NCBI GenBank assembly: GCA_009760855.2
Contig: WPIO01000007.1
Coordinates: forward strand, 1,110,501 to 1,174,500
DNA from: Cristatella mucedo
Lineage: Eukaryota > Bryozoa > Phylactolaemata > Cristatellidae
DNA length: 64,000 nucleotides
Direction of reading: 5' to 3'
Shown: positions 54,101 through 63,539 of the stretch, in pieces
Position numbering within the stretch: position 1 is the stretch's first letter
Layout of the letters: each line of letters opens with the position of its first letter
Position numbers and translations under genes: made by a program
Notes under the pieces: generated by a model
Told to the model about the DNA's origin: nothing
Seen by the model: only the letters and a program-made list of their open reading frames with translations
Database searches by the model: none

Positions 54101-55763
54101 CTAGCATCCACCAGACTTGGTAATGTTGCTAAGAAGAGTGGCAGGGTAAATTACACAAACCGTAATGCTGTGGCTAAGTGCTAAAAGAAGTAAGACAAGT
54201 AAAAGAGAGTTGTGCCAACCAAGTGCAAGCACACGACCTCTCACTTTCCAATCGAATAAAAAAATAGGTCATCATACTATATCTAGCTTATCAGCAGGAT
54301 GAATGATAGAAAAGCAAACTGCAACCATATATTCGACAGAAGCAAAAACCGAACACAACAAAGGCAGCCGGTTCTGACAAACTAAAGGGGACAATATGGG
54401 ACATGGGAAGGCAATAGAAGGGTTCCGCTAGAAGTCAACCAAGCAACTAACTCATAATAATAATAATAATAATTCACTTGATGAAGCGCCCTCAGAGAAC
54501 TTAATCTCTCTCTAGGCGCTTTACATTTGCTGCAAAGTGAAATGCAATTGAATGGTAAGTAAAATCATGCTTGAAAAACAAACAAAATGAATAATATGAT
54601 AAGGGGTGACATGCACAGGGTCAGCATGCAAATGTGGTTAGTGGCAGCATGAACAGTGTCAGCACGCATAAGCACATCAAGGACAAATCACAGGGACCCA
54701 CTAAATGCTGTAATAAATAGGTGCGTTTTTAGGTTCCTTTTAAATGTGGTCAGGTCAGGGGATGTTCTGACGCAGGTCGGGAGGGAGTTCCAGGCTTTGG
54801 GAACATACGAACTAAATGCACGGTCTCCAAAGGATTTAAGGTTTGTACGAGGTATTTCTAGACTGTTGGATTCCGAAAAGCGGGTGGTACGATGCTTGGC
54901 CTGGTGGGGTAGTATATCTGAAAGATAGGCTGGAGCCATAGAATGAAGGGACCTAAAAGTGAGTGACAAAACCTTGAAGTCAATCCGTTGCTTGACTGGT
55001 AGCCAGTGCAGGTCGGCGAGAAGTGGAGTAATGTGGCAACTGCGACGCTCACGACAGACAAGCCTAGCTGCGGATTTTTGCACCAGCTGCAATCGCCTGA
55101 TCGCACATGCTGGTAGGCCAGTAAGCAGTGAGTTGCAGAAGTCGAGACGGGATGTCACGAATGCATGGACCAACTTGGACGTGGTATCTTTATCTAAACA
55201 AGCCCGGATTTTAGCAATGTTATGAAGCTGAAAATAGGCAGATTTGACTGTGGAGCTGATATGGTCGTCTAACGCGAGGTCGCTTTGGAATATGACACCT
55301 AGATTTCGAGCTGATTCAACTGGAGATATGCAGGCAGAGCCAATTTTGAGCGTCAGCCTTTCCAATCTCTGAATCACACTGGGTTTGCCCATAACTAGTA
55401 AGTTAGTTTTATCATCGTTTAGTTTTAGAAAATTTGCTGCCATCCATGTGCGGATGTCATCAATGCATGCAGCTAGTGAGCTGAGAGAATTTGAGGTGCT
55501 CGAAGGCTGGGAGGGATCAAAGCAAAGGTACAACTCATCACGATTAGATGTCAGTATCATACCTTGACCACGTGCAGTAACGTTCCCAGCTGTAACCTTG
55601 ACGCAAAACGTCGGCTGGTGGCTGGGACCTTCAGAGTTGATAACCTCGTACTCGGGTGTTACATTCTTTTTAATACAATATTCCTGCAGCACGTTAATAG
55701 GGGACTTCCCTGCACTTGCCTCTTCATTCACTTCTTGCCATGCTTCCATGTCTATGCTGGATC
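41837..55763 (-). CDS. TARBP2: TARBP2/PRKRA/Loquacious-type dsRNA-binding protein, whole gene (7 exons, 374 aa)
   Basis: This family binds double-stranded RNA and partners Dicer in miRNA/siRNA processing and RISC loading; it acts in the cytoplasm. Coding pieces on the - strand, in order: 55749-55563, 50842-50680, 50499-50285, 50100-49937, 48327-48210, 46592-46455 and 41976-41837. All introns are GT-AG, with phases 1,2,1,0,1,1 that fit exactly. dsRBD1 is residues 15-82, dsRBD2 143-209, and the type-B dsRBD3 about 300-371, which in relatives contacts Dicer instead of RNA. The length equals that of vertebrate TARBP2 (366 aa). The retained third domain favours TARBP2/PRKRA/Loqs over R2D2. I cannot separate TARBP2 from PRKRA in an invertebrate. 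The gene looks intact. Confidence 0.88.
42395..43210 (-). mobile_element. LINE alpha fragment downstream of TARBP2-like exon 7 acceptor
   Basis: The degraded hairpin tail near 42410-42460 and reversed coding pieces (RNCHIAPLLTDMFPIPKKFY, LPLACRYFHSLAIRN) identify family alpha. Many stops and frameshifts are present. It lies in intron 6 of the TARBP2-like gene. Confidence 0.72.
43743..43786. repeat. 22-bp tandem duplication
   Basis: GTGTAGCCAGTGGCCTCAGC plus AA, twice in a row. Confidence 0.9.
44187..44230. repeat. 21-bp tandem duplication
   Basis: GTCTACAACCACAAGAGAGG plus C, twice. Confidence 0.85.
44452..44575. repeat. About 60-bp tandem duplication
   Basis: Two units sharing CCAGAACACT(A/G)ATCCTAA, AAAACAAG and ATTGGATGATT/ATTAGATGATT. 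Units begin near 44452 and 44514. Confidence 0.8.
44735..44885 (-). mobile_element. SINE-2 copy, diverged
   Basis: GGCAGAAGAGCCTCAACGGC at the 3' part, B box (reverse) GATTTGAACCC, head ending GAGCTATCACGGCC. A weaker relic follows at 45295-45405. Confidence 0.7.
45150..45290 (-). mobile_element. LINE alpha 3' tail
   Basis: AATAATAATAACACATTTGC, then CACCCTCAGAGAAAT..CACTTTCTAGGCACTTTACA-like bases with a small insertion in the loop. Confidence 0.65.
46455..46592 (-). CDS. TARBP2: TARBP2-like exon 6 (start of dsRBD3)
   Basis: 138 nt, acceptor TGTGTTTTAG, donor AAATCGG|GTATAG. The peptide includes SMDYIAKLQEISREKRFNVV then YVDIEEISKSG. This matches the degenerate third dsRBD of the family, with L..L..EQ.F.V.Y.DIEE.S.SG. 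Confidence 0.9.
46722..46835 (+). mobile_element. SINE-1 copy, 5'-truncated
   Basis: Begins inside the tRNA part. GTCGTGGGCTCGAGCCCGGA is followed by the hairpin tail AAGCGCCTGGATAGAGATTA and GGGGCGCTATACAAATGAAT. A separate alpha-type tail in reverse follows at 46845-46930. Confidence 0.78.
46965..47440 (-). mobile_element. LINE alpha tail plus a reverse-transcriptase finger fragment
   Basis: The ATT repeats and hairpin tail occupy 46970-47070. From about 47080 the reversed frame reads LLPTIANILNTSLVTSGLVP, the finger-region block seen near the start of CR1-type RT domains. A related stretch occurs at 11450-11640. Confidence 0.6.
47495..48150 (-). mobile_element. LINE alpha fragment interrupted by a second LINE tail
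   Basis: The reversed frame 47493-47852 has CHIKPLLSELLWFLIKHCID and AYLSDLL. At about 47820-47895 a separate alpha tail (ATAATAATAATACATTTGAT, then the hairpin) interrupts it. Homology to the upstream part of the element resumes near 47900 and runs to about 48150. It lies between exons 5 and 6 of the TARBP2-like gene. Confidence 0.65.
48210..48327 (-). CDS. TARBP2: TARBP2-like exon 5 (acidic linker)
   Basis: 118 nt, acceptor GGCTTTGCAG, donor GACCCAG|GTAAGT. The peptide SEDEDPLQYDEIKIKSIPSL ends in DFFENLRNDPG, similar in position and style to the F...L...PG segment before dsRBD3 in PRKRA/TARBP2. There is no enzymatic motif; it links dsRBD2 to dsRBD3. Confidence 0.85.
48590..48768 (-). mobile_element. 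SINE-2 copy
   Basis: Reversed: GCCGTGATGGCACACTAGGT head, B box GGTTCGAATCT, end TAGCTGATTTAACAGCCTCT in + orientation at 48598-48617. Confidence 0.8.
49412..49560 (-). mobile_element. SINE-2 copy, head truncated
   Basis: CTAGCTGATTTACCAGCCTC at the 3' end, then GACAGAAGAGCCTTGACGGC and the B box in reverse (GGATTCGAACTC). The first part of the head is missing or diverged. Confidence 0.75.
49937..50100 (-). CDS. TARBP2: TARBP2-like exon 4 (end of dsRBD2)
   Basis: 164 nt, acceptor CTGTTGCACAG, donor CCGTTG|GTGGGT. With the G from exon 3 it reads GAGKTKKDAKREAAGKMMHL, the dsRNA-binding KK..AK..AA helix. A Ser/Glu/Asp-rich linker follows (SADESSITSDEGGDII). A nearby acceptor (CTTCAG, 17 bp upstream) would be out of phase, so 50100 was chosen. 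Confidence 0.9.
50285..50499 (-). CDS. TARBP2: TARBP2-like exon 3 (linker and first half of dsRBD2)
   Basis: 215 nt, acceptor CTCCTGCCAG, donor GAGAAAG|GTATGT. After an acidic linker (LGLLPDDGFG) comes NPVGELQEYAQKHGLAPPEY, then PHARTFSCLVTFAG: helix 1 and the beta sheet of dsRBD2, including the NPVG.LQE motif typical of TARBP2/PRKRA dsRBD2. Confidence 0.93.
50680..50842 (-). CDS. TARBP2: TARBP2-like exon 2 (end of dsRBD1)
   Basis: 163 nt, acceptor TACTGCATAG, donor GGCAGCAG|GTATGT. The peptide GSSKRAAKHDAAQKAVMAIL carries the KR.AK...A helix 2 that grips dsRNA. A Ser/Pro-rich linker follows. The preceding intron (50843-55562) contains the LINE alpha copy at 54455-55535. Confidence 0.92.
51070..51152. 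repeat. Paired (TA)n runs with a short unique centre
   Basis: TA runs at 51073-51103 and 51115-51145 are separated by AATATAAACTACCG, in TARBP2-like intron 1. Confidence 0.9.
51285..51430 (+). mobile_element. LINE beta 3' tail upstream of the TARBP2-like exon 2 (intron 1)
   Basis: GGCTACCGAATGCACACCGA, GTGCGCTATACAAAACTCTC and GTGGAGTTACAGACGGAGG, then ACATTGCACTACATTAC. Confidence 0.75.
51431..53879. other. TARBP2-like intron 1, nothing recognised
   Basis: Several short ORFs on the + strand lack domains. One CT run. No repeat family recognised here. Confidence 0.45.
52860..52888. repeat. (CT)n microsatellite
   Basis: Short CT run in TARBP2-like intron 1. Confidence 0.9.
53880..54095 (+). 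mobile_element. LINE alpha 3' tail in TARBP2-like intron 1
   Basis: CATTTAGTGGGTCTTTGTAATTCG-like 3' UTR bases (shared with the copy at 32.7 kb). The tail AAGTGCCTAGAAAGAGATTC and ATT repeats end near 54090. It is antisense to the host gene. Confidence 0.72.
54455..55535 (-). mobile_element. LINE alpha, 5'-truncated, in TARBP2-like intron 1
   Basis: This is the best-preserved coding copy. The frame reads from LYLCFDPSQ through WMAANFLKLNDDKTNLLVMG, ARNLGVIFQSDL, RLQLVQKSAARLVCRERRSC, HITPLLADLHWLPVKQRIDF and LKSFGDRAFSSYVPKAWNSL to a stop at 54688. These are the palm/thumb end and C-terminal region of CR1/Rex-like non-LTR retrotransposons. The 3' UTR ends in the hairpin tail and ATT repeats (54455-54475). 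It lies in the same orientation as the host gene, about 28 bp past the exon 1 donor. Confidence 0.88.
55563..55763 (-). CDS. TARBP2: TARBP2-like exon 1 (start and first half of dsRBD1)
   Basis: The exon begins after acceptor TGTGTTCTAG; translation probably starts at ATG 55749-55747. The peptide MEAWQEVNEEASAGKSPINV continues LQEYCIKKNVTPEYEV and HQPTFCVKVTAGNVTARGQ, which is helix 1 and the beta strands of a dsRBD. Donor GTCAAG|GTATGA, phase 1. The bases before the ATG are presumably 5' UTR spliced from a further upstream exon that I did not find. Confidence 0.88.
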
Positions 55764-56889
55764 CTAGAACACAAACATATAAGAATGTAAAAGAGCTTAC
55801 CAAAGCACAACAGAGCCCTAGCCATCGTGAACCAATCACATGTGCCTGCAAACCATTAATTGCCTGCAGCCGAGCAAAGTCTGCCACATTTTTAAAAAGC
55901 TCGTAGAGCCATGTAGTTAGTATCACCAGGCCAGGCAAGCTCATGGGGAGGACAACTGGCATGGTCAATGAGGAGGTCACAAGGAGGCTAACTCCTTCTC
56001 TTTCTAGTGCTCTCCCTAATTTCGCTGTCAAGCAGCAGAATCTGCTCACTGCGTCGAGCCATCGCACATGTAGTTAGTGGTGCACGATTTTCGAGCAGAA
56101 AAAGAGCTTGATAAAGGGGGCGTTTTTCACAGCTAATTTGAATGCTCCTTTCCATGGAAATCCTTGATAAATTCTACTTGAACTCATTGACGACCACTGC
56201 TTCAAGTCGACAGCTGTGCAATTGTCCGACAACAAAAATATTCCCACGGGCTCCAAAAAGTAAGGGCATGACTATTTCCTAAGCAACTACTTCATATAAA
56301 TTGATCAAGATTGTATTAAAAAGATGCCAACAGCTGGAATAGCTAATTTCCTCTCTGCAGCCCTGAAGGACCCTCGCGGATGAAATACGTCGTTATAACC
56401 GTGCGACCCTTACTAGAACGAGTAGCGACACAATGGTGCAACGTGAAAAGACCTGAAGCTCCGACGACTACTCAGGCCATAACAAGGCAGCGCTTGTTAG
56501 TCTGCACGCAGCACTAACAATAACACCGTATTATAAAAAGCACACCAACAACCTGCATATTGGGGTTGATACGACCGGTGACTTCCAGCAGACTCACTAA
56601 CTGGCTTACGTCAGTTCTCGCTGAGCGCTAAGACTCACCGACCGACAGATCGTTCGTTGCTCCACGTGAGCGACTGCGGTCATGACCGTACCTTATATAC
56701 TTGCCAGGTCGTAAGTCTTGCAATAATCTCGCTCGTACACAATAATACATCGTGCTGCTCAAAAGCCTCGGCTTATCGCGGCTATTTCATAAGTGACTTA
56801 GTTCTAATTCAGCGGGAAAGCTCATACTTCGTAATCGAGGTTCAGCTGTCCAGCTCTAGCCCATAACCGCGGCGGCATAGCAACGGCAT

Positions 56890-57115
56890 AAAAATCATAA
56901 TATATTAATGGACTTGATAAAGCCCCTCAGAGAACACTTCTATTTCTAGGCGCTTTACATTTGCTGCAAAGGGAAACGCGATTGAATGGTATGTAATAGC
57001 ATGCTTGATAAACAACATGAATAACATGGTTAAGGGTGACATGCACAGGGTCAGCATGCAAATGTGGTTAGTGGCAGCATGCCCAGTGTCAGCAGGCATA
57101 AGCACATATAAGCTT
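56890..57115 (-). mobile_element. LINE alpha 3' tail upstream of the TARBP2-like gene
   Basis: The tail GCCCCTCAGAGAACACTTCT begins near 56925. The 3' UTR with GGTGACATGCACAGGGTCAG, shared with the copy at 54.6 kb, ends abruptly near 57110. Confidence 0.75.
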
Positions 57116-57499
57116 CTGCATCACGACGACCGAAAAGTGATAACAGTTGGCATAATGGCGAAATACATACTAGCGGATATTCGCATCTGCAAGTGTGTCA
57201 AGCAGAAGCCAAGCAAGCCATGGTTGCTGTCACACTTACGTTAGTATGGCCATAGTATCGAAACCGAAACAGTGCGGCCATGCACGATACCTTGACCGCC
57301 TGGGTGGGAGAGATCCGCCCATCGAGCTCGCGACGGTTTTCACCCGCATCGATACTTGCAGGGGTGTGTAATCAATTTCAAGCAATACTCTAAGGTGCTC
57401 CAGTATCTCATTCCGCTTGATAATAAAACTGCGATAGGCTTTGTACCCTACCCTTGCTAGCTTGTAGGGCTTGGGAACCAAGACGATCAAGGTTGGCTG

Positions 57500-57645
57500 A
57501 GTTAACAGCATCGTTTATACAGCGGCAGGTGAGCATTGGAGGCCTTAACCACCGCTTGCACTGGGAAACATAAGATTGCACACCGCAGGACTGGAACCCA
57601 CGACCTGGGTCGTTAAAAGCGAGCAACCTACCCCAGGCTTAAGAA
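57500..57645 (-). mobile_element. SINE-2 copy, diverged
   Basis: CAGCGGCAGGTGAGCATTGG, ACCACCGCTTGCACTGGGAA, then the B box in reverse (GGACTGGAACCC). The head lacks a good A box. Confidence 0.6.
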
Positions 57646-58184
57646 CCAGGGACATAACGAAGTACCCGCTTGACGTGGCCCAGTCATAGACAAACCTGTA
57701 TCTTTTATAATTTTGCGGGATATTGGACGTTCATATGAGCGGACTTTCAATATCCATAATTCCAAAGAGCTCCGTAGAGGCCAGCTTTCGGTAGCATCAC
57801 AAGTCCGACCGGAGCGACACTTACGGCGAAGAAACGTGGGGGAGGTAACTCGACATGCCCGCCATCAGCAGGGAATCGTGTGTCAGTGCATCCATTATTT
57901 TGGAAGATCGGAAAACATAAATATCCGAAAACATAAGCAACTGCTAGCATCATCAGCGTAAAACTCACTACCTGTCTCTTTCAAGTGTTGCAGCGCGCTC
58001 GTCGCCATATGTTGTAGGGAAGCCTGGAGGTGGCCATAGATATACGTATTTATGGCCAGAGGTTTTATAGTGAGTCATCTCGTTTCTGCAGCCACCTGAC
58101 CCACCTAAGCTACTAGCTCTTCATCTCCTGACACGATTTATATCCATTCTCGGCCCCTGAAAATTATACCTTAATAATAAAAAT

Positions 58185-58465
58185 GTTATTAATGCTAATA
58201 CATTTATATAGCGCCTTTAAGAACAACATCGAGGCTGTTATAAGAATTATTATGTTATAAGAAAGCTAGTGAATTAGTTGGTGATAGCATTAACTGTGCC
58301 TGAAACCAACCATAGACTCAAAAGGAACGATTCACACGGAAGAAGCAGCAGCTGTGAGGATCAGAGGTGTTCGTAGCTTCTTTTTATATTTCTTTTAAGC
58401 CAGGGATATCGCGACATAAGTCTGGAGTGAGTTATAGGCTTAGGGGGCGTGCGAACCAAAACAAA
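58185..58465 (-). mobile_element. Old LINE alpha 3' end
   Basis: AATACATTTATATAGCGCC marks the tail. The 3' UTR and a coding remnant (GGGATATCGCGACATAAGTC, GGAGTGAGTTATAGGCTTAG) follow, equivalent to the region around the LINE stop. Confidence 0.5.
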
Positions 58466-58469
58466 TACA

Positions 58470-58595
58470 TTTATCTAGCACGCTAAGCGAACTTAATATA
58501 TATCCAGGAACTTTTACATATGCCGCAAGTCTTAACCCCACGACCCTGGTCGTTAATGGAAACACGCATTGCCCTTGGACCAAAACAGGGCGGCA
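58470..58595 (-). mobile_element. SINE-1 copy, diverged
   Basis: Reversed: TTTGGTCCAAGGGCAATGCG head, tail with TAAGTTCGCTTAGCGTGCTA. About 140 bp from another copy in the same orientation. Confidence 0.65.
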
Positions 58596-58734
58596 GGCAT
58601 GGTCCCCACAGGATTTTAGGGTCTCTAGGGGCGCTGCTAAATTACTTGTAAGTCGAGCGAGCCGGGTGTACGATTCGAAGCCTGATTAGAAATTATTTCG
58701 GGTATGCAGGGTGGAGCCACGGAATATATATATA

Positions 58735-58870
58735 ATTCACTTGTATAGCGCCCCAAGAGAACTTAATCTCAATTCAGGCGCTTCACATATGCCTCCGGGC
58801 TCGAGCCCACGACCTCATCCAGACCATGGTCGGGGGCGAGCACCTTAACCGCTGGACCAAACCAGCTCGG
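58735..58870 (-). mobile_element. SINE-1, full-length tRNA-derived copy
   Basis: Read on the - strand it starts at a tRNA-like head with a perfect pol III A box (TGGTCCAGCGG) and a near-perfect B box (GGCTCGAGCCC). It ends in the hairpin tail AAGCGCCTGAATTGAGATTA..GGGGCGCTATACAAGTGAAT. This copy best shows the family's structure. Confidence 0.82.
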
Positions 58871-59239
58871 CATGAAGGGACCTAAATGTTGGCGGTACGA
58901 TACGCTGCTTGATGGTGGACTAGTTCGGGTTAGTCAGAAGTGGTTTAATGTAGTCATTTGGGACCGGAGCGTTCCATTGGGTTTAATTCATTGTGGCGTC
59001 ATCTATTACGCTCGTCTTCGATTTGCAATTCACAGAGACATGCGTAGCGGCTAAATTTTGCAGTGACTGTGGGCGTCATTGCGTAGGCAGAAAGACTTGC
59101 GGGTAGTGAGTTACAGAAGTTCGCTGCAAAACATTTTCTGAAATCAAAGTGCTTACGAGAGTCGAATACGGAAGTACTAAATACAGGGAAGAATTTGTTA
59201 AAGCATGTGGTTTCGTTTAATTTATGACGCTGCCCCCCC

Positions 59240-61320
59240 CCCCGCTCATTGTACAAGTGGGCTGTGACACTCGATGCGGTATGCGGTCGGGGACTGCTAT
59301 CTGTGATTGTTGTGACAAGGGAGTCGGGGGACTCCAGCGGGCGAGTGGCGCGAAGAGAGTCTCGCTTCGCCCTACTCCGTGCGCAGTGGAATAAACTGGT
59401 TGCGTGGCACGTCGGCCGGCGTTCTGTGCTGTTCGCGACGATGACTCAAGCTACAAAGCGTATCGTAGCGCGTAATAAATCCTGTGTCCGTGGACATCTA
59501 AAAGCCCGAGTCCTTTCGCTCGCCATCCAGTCTTTATGCACACCGAGCCCACCGCCCTGTTTGCCTGCGCTTCGCCACAGAGCAGGTGGCGACCGGAGCT
59601 ACTACGCGGGGGACCTTGGTGACCTTACTATTCGTTACGATGGACCGTGCCTAATATCGCTCGGCTATTGTCTTTCAAATGCATTCTTGATTGTTGCTGC
59701 ATCAGCCAGAGTTCGCGAATCGCTACTCTCCAGCAGAGAGCCCAGCCGTTGCAAGAGAGTGGGGTAAGTGGGGCATGTCCAGTATTGCCCGCCGCATTGT
59801 CTCCATCAGTCCAGCGAGCTCTCCCTCAAGCACTGCTGTGAATTAGTCTAACAGGGTGGCCATCGGTCTTACGCGGTCCACCAACCCCCCCCCCCGCCGC
59901 CGCCGCCGCCAAGCTTAAAGTGAGCTAGCGGAATTCGAGTGCAATATGCAGTAGAGCCCTAAGTAATAGGTGACGCGATTCTCGACGTCGATTGCCCTCG
60001 ATCTGTTCACTTTGGCTGAAAGCTGAAAGCTGATATCAACTAGCCGTCCGACCGTAACCAAGCGCCACCCTGAGAGGCTTCTCTCTTTCTTTCATATTGC
60101 GAGATCAACCAAAGCACGTGGAGGAGCTGCCATTGCCGCCGTTCGTACCCCCCTCGATTTCAAGCCATTTGCAGTCTCCTCAAAGCAGTCTTTCTAATTT
60201 CTTCTTTTGACTCCCTCCAAACGCGGGCTGCCAATGGTGGCAGCAACCTATTTCACCCAGGTACCAAGCATTGCTTTGACTGAGATTTTTTTCCGATCTC
60301 ACTTCGATTCTGCGAGCAAGAAATTGTCCGCCCGTGAGTCATCCCGTGAGTCATCCTAGCTGATTGACATTTATTTCGATGGCTCACAACTGACGCATTA
60401 AGAACCGAATTTCGTGCACTGAATGACTTATCTAACATCGCCAAATTCTACATATCTGACCAGTTGTGGGTCTCATTAAGCCTGCAAGGTTAACCCTCTT
60501 GCATATCGACTATCGAGTCTGTGAATCGCGAAAGCTTAAGACTCGACGTTGACGCACGCAAAAATATCCTACTCGACCCTGCTGCTCAATCCTCTTTCAG
60601 ACTTTTTGTCGCTGGTACAATGTTGTCCAGGCTAGGTTCGGTTGGCTGGGACAGGACGGCTGTAATTTGGCAAAGGTCACCGGGGCTCTTGGGTAGGAGA
60701 AGTTGGCCGAGTAAGTCGTGGTGTCGGAGGCTCCCGGTCTAGCCGAGTTTTGCACCTGGATTCGTGCAGGCGTGCTCCGGCGATGCTACCACGCACGCAC
60801 GCAAGGCAACGAGTGCTCAAGGCCCGAGCGGAGCTGGATAGCACGCTCGTTGTTGGGATTTCTATATTCCGCGTCCCCCGTGTATCCTTTTCGTGACACC
60901 CCCCCCCCCCGTGTGTTGGCGTCTTTCGGCGGAAGTTCTCGACTGTGGTGGACGCCGACTCCGACAAGCCAAGCAGTTACTCAGCTAGCCGCATCTTTTA
61001 CGGCGTACGCTCGTACTGTTGGACGGAGTCGGTACAACGGCAGGACTGTGGAAGCCGACTGACCAACTAACACCAACACGTTTGTTCTCGCTTGCTTCGT
61101 CAGTCTTGCGCCCCTATAGTGTACTTTGTTTAGGACCCTCCCTGAAGACTAGTTTAGTTCTCCTGTTGTTGTTGGCGCATGCGTTATTAAAAAGATGTTA
61201 AGCCCGACGGCCGCTCGTCTTACCCTAGCTCAGCGGCAGGGCGAGCGGTGGCGTGGCCGGAGTGTGGCGGGGTTTTGCGGGAAATAGCTTTTGACCCCTG
61301 GAACTCGGCTACAATGTTAC
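59240..61320. other. G+C-rich stretch of unknown nature
   Basis: G+C- and CpG-rich compared with its surroundings, with poly-C runs, a CCG repeat and several overlapping ORFs (59249-59767 and 60718-61062) that contain no motif I know. It could be a CpG-rich promoter, 5' exons of an unseen gene or an LTR. I cannot decide. Confidence 0.3.
59884..59913. repeat. Poly-C followed by (CCG)n
   Basis: A run of C then GCCGCCGCCGCCGCC. Other poly-C runs of 10 or more lie at 28085-28096, 59231-59242 and 60896-60910. Confidence 0.9.
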
Positions 61321-61714
61321 AACATGACACTATCTGATGCACTTGACGAGTTTGCACCTCTTACTATGCACACGGAGCTTCAGAAGGCTAAACTGGTAGC
61401 TCCCTCTTTGTTGACTGAATCGATCAAGGTTGGTCTAATTTTGGAATTTGGGATCGTGAACGAGCTATAGTCTTGAGGCTTTAACAACCTTTAGCTAATA
61501 AGTAAGCGACTGCAGTAGAGCAGTCGCATTATTAGGATATTGTGCACCCGGTGACGATGGCACCCCCTGTATTAGATGCCCAATTGGGCGCCCCTCCCTT
61601 TGATCCAACGCTCCTAATCCAGTGCCCGGGGACATATTTGTTGCCCCCTGCCCCTCTTAGGTACGCAACTGCAGTAGAGGCTGAAGATAGCAAATCTTGG
61701 TATGGTCTCTTCAT

Positions 61715-62200
61715 CTTTTGCTCCATGGCTACATATCAGATTTACTCTCACACCAGGCTAAGCATCGAACCACCAGCTTTTCATAATCTAATTGTTTACC
61801 TCTACCTTTTGCGAACCTCAAATCCTTTGGAGGCCATGCCTTGAGTTCGTGTGCTCCCAAAGCCTGAAACTTACTTCAAACTGGCGTCAAGACATCCCCT
61901 GAACTTGAGACAATATTTAAAAAAAATCTAAACATGCATCTATTTATCACAACATTTAATGAGTCCATGTGATTCGTCCTTTGCATGCTTATGCGTGCTG
62001 ACACTGCGCATGCTGCCACTAACCATATACTTGCTGACCCGGTGCATGTCACGTCTAACGACGTAACGCTTGCTGTCATTGAGCATGCTACTACTAACCA
62101 TTCGACCATGCTTTCTTTTTAGCGGATTTAAAGTGCCGAGAAAGAGATTGAGTTTTCTGAGGGCGCTATAACAAATGTATTATTATTATTATTACTATTA
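61715..62200 (+). mobile_element. LINE alpha 3' end
   Basis: The degraded C-terminal coding region (ISDLLSHQAKHRTT-like bases, LKSFGGHALSSCAPKA-like bases) runs into the 3' UTR, with alternating GCATGCTGCCACTAACCA-type repeats. The hairpin tail (AGAAAGAGATTGAGTTTTCT) ends at ATT repeats about 62177-62200. Confidence 0.75.
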
Positions 62201-63300
62201 TAGTAAATAAACTTGCTGACTTCGCTCTTCTGCAACCACGAACGTTTTATATTGAACGTCTGCCCGAGCAGCCGAATTCTCCCTTTCGGGGCTATGGCGG
62301 CTGGATCTTGCATATTTCGCCATTTTCGCCTCCTTTAGGGGCGGCGGCGACCATGCGGCAAGCCCATCGCCAAGCCTCGGTAGGTCTCGAAGAGCGGCTG
62401 CTGAGGCATAGCCGAAACAAACACGGGATCCAAAGGAGCTTGACGGCTACAATTTATTTGGAGGGGATGCTAATAATGTGTTTCGCAGCGCGTACCTGCG
62501 TACCTGAGCTACCTGTCCCCAGCCGTATACACATCACATACTCGAGAGACACACTGGGTAAGTCGCCTCTACGGCCTCAGCTGCGAAAGCTCTACCGCGA
62601 AGTCTAACCTAAGTAGCATAGACGAACAACCGATGGACTAGGCGTGCGGCGGAATCTCGATGGCCTCGATCTCGGTGGCGTCGATGCATGCGGATGACCG
62701 GACCGGGGCCCTTCGTCGAATCCCTACCGAGTGGCGTTGTATGTGATGGGCATGGAAGACAGCTGTGCTGTCCTGAGGAGCCAATGGTCAAATAGGCGCC
62801 AAAAGCAAAATGGATTGTGCACATTTTTATATCTTTTTCCTGTGAAAATACCAATTTTGATTTCAAGCAAGTCTTTTTTAGTGGACTCTACTATTGCTGG
62901 CTCAGCTAGTTAGGCAAATTTACAGATTTAGGCCAAGCTAGGCTTATCTGGCTGCGCCAGCCTGGGAATCACGCCACAACTCATCCGGCCCATGCAGTGC
63001 TTTTGACAGGATATCGTCTGCCGCTCACTCGAAATATTAAGTTTGATAAAGTGACCGGTGAGTTTTATTTTAGATTTTATCCTAATTAGAGACACTGTAC
63101 AGTGAGTCTCCTGGCGTAAACGTGTAGACGACGTCTGCACTTCCGATCTTCCCGAGCCATTTTGTCAAGCTCCCCTAAGGCTCAACGTCTTCCTCCGGAG
63201 ACAGAGTCAACGGTGTGAAGGTCAATGTTACTCCAGACCAGCCTCCGTGAACTGCATTGTAACTACGGCTACTGTGTATTTTTGTACATTTTGGTCACCC
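62201..63300. other. Gene-free: nothing recognised
   Basis: Between a LINE tail and the hAT-like fragment. ORFs are short and featureless. Confidence 0.4.
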
Positions 63301-63539
63301 CAATCTATTTCAGAAGACGTGAGAGACAAAAAGCAAGTGGTACCCAACACAGAAAATGATCAACTCTGAGGTGGGAAGAAGGAAAGAAATTCTTAGCCAT
63401 CACTATCAAATGTGACTGTTGAACAAGGTGGAGTGCAAGAGTAGAGGCGGTGGAATTGAAGCTATCAATGATGGACTGAACAGCATTGTAAGGTCGTTCG
63501 GAGAAACTGTTGAGGACACAAGTGAAACACTTGAAACAA

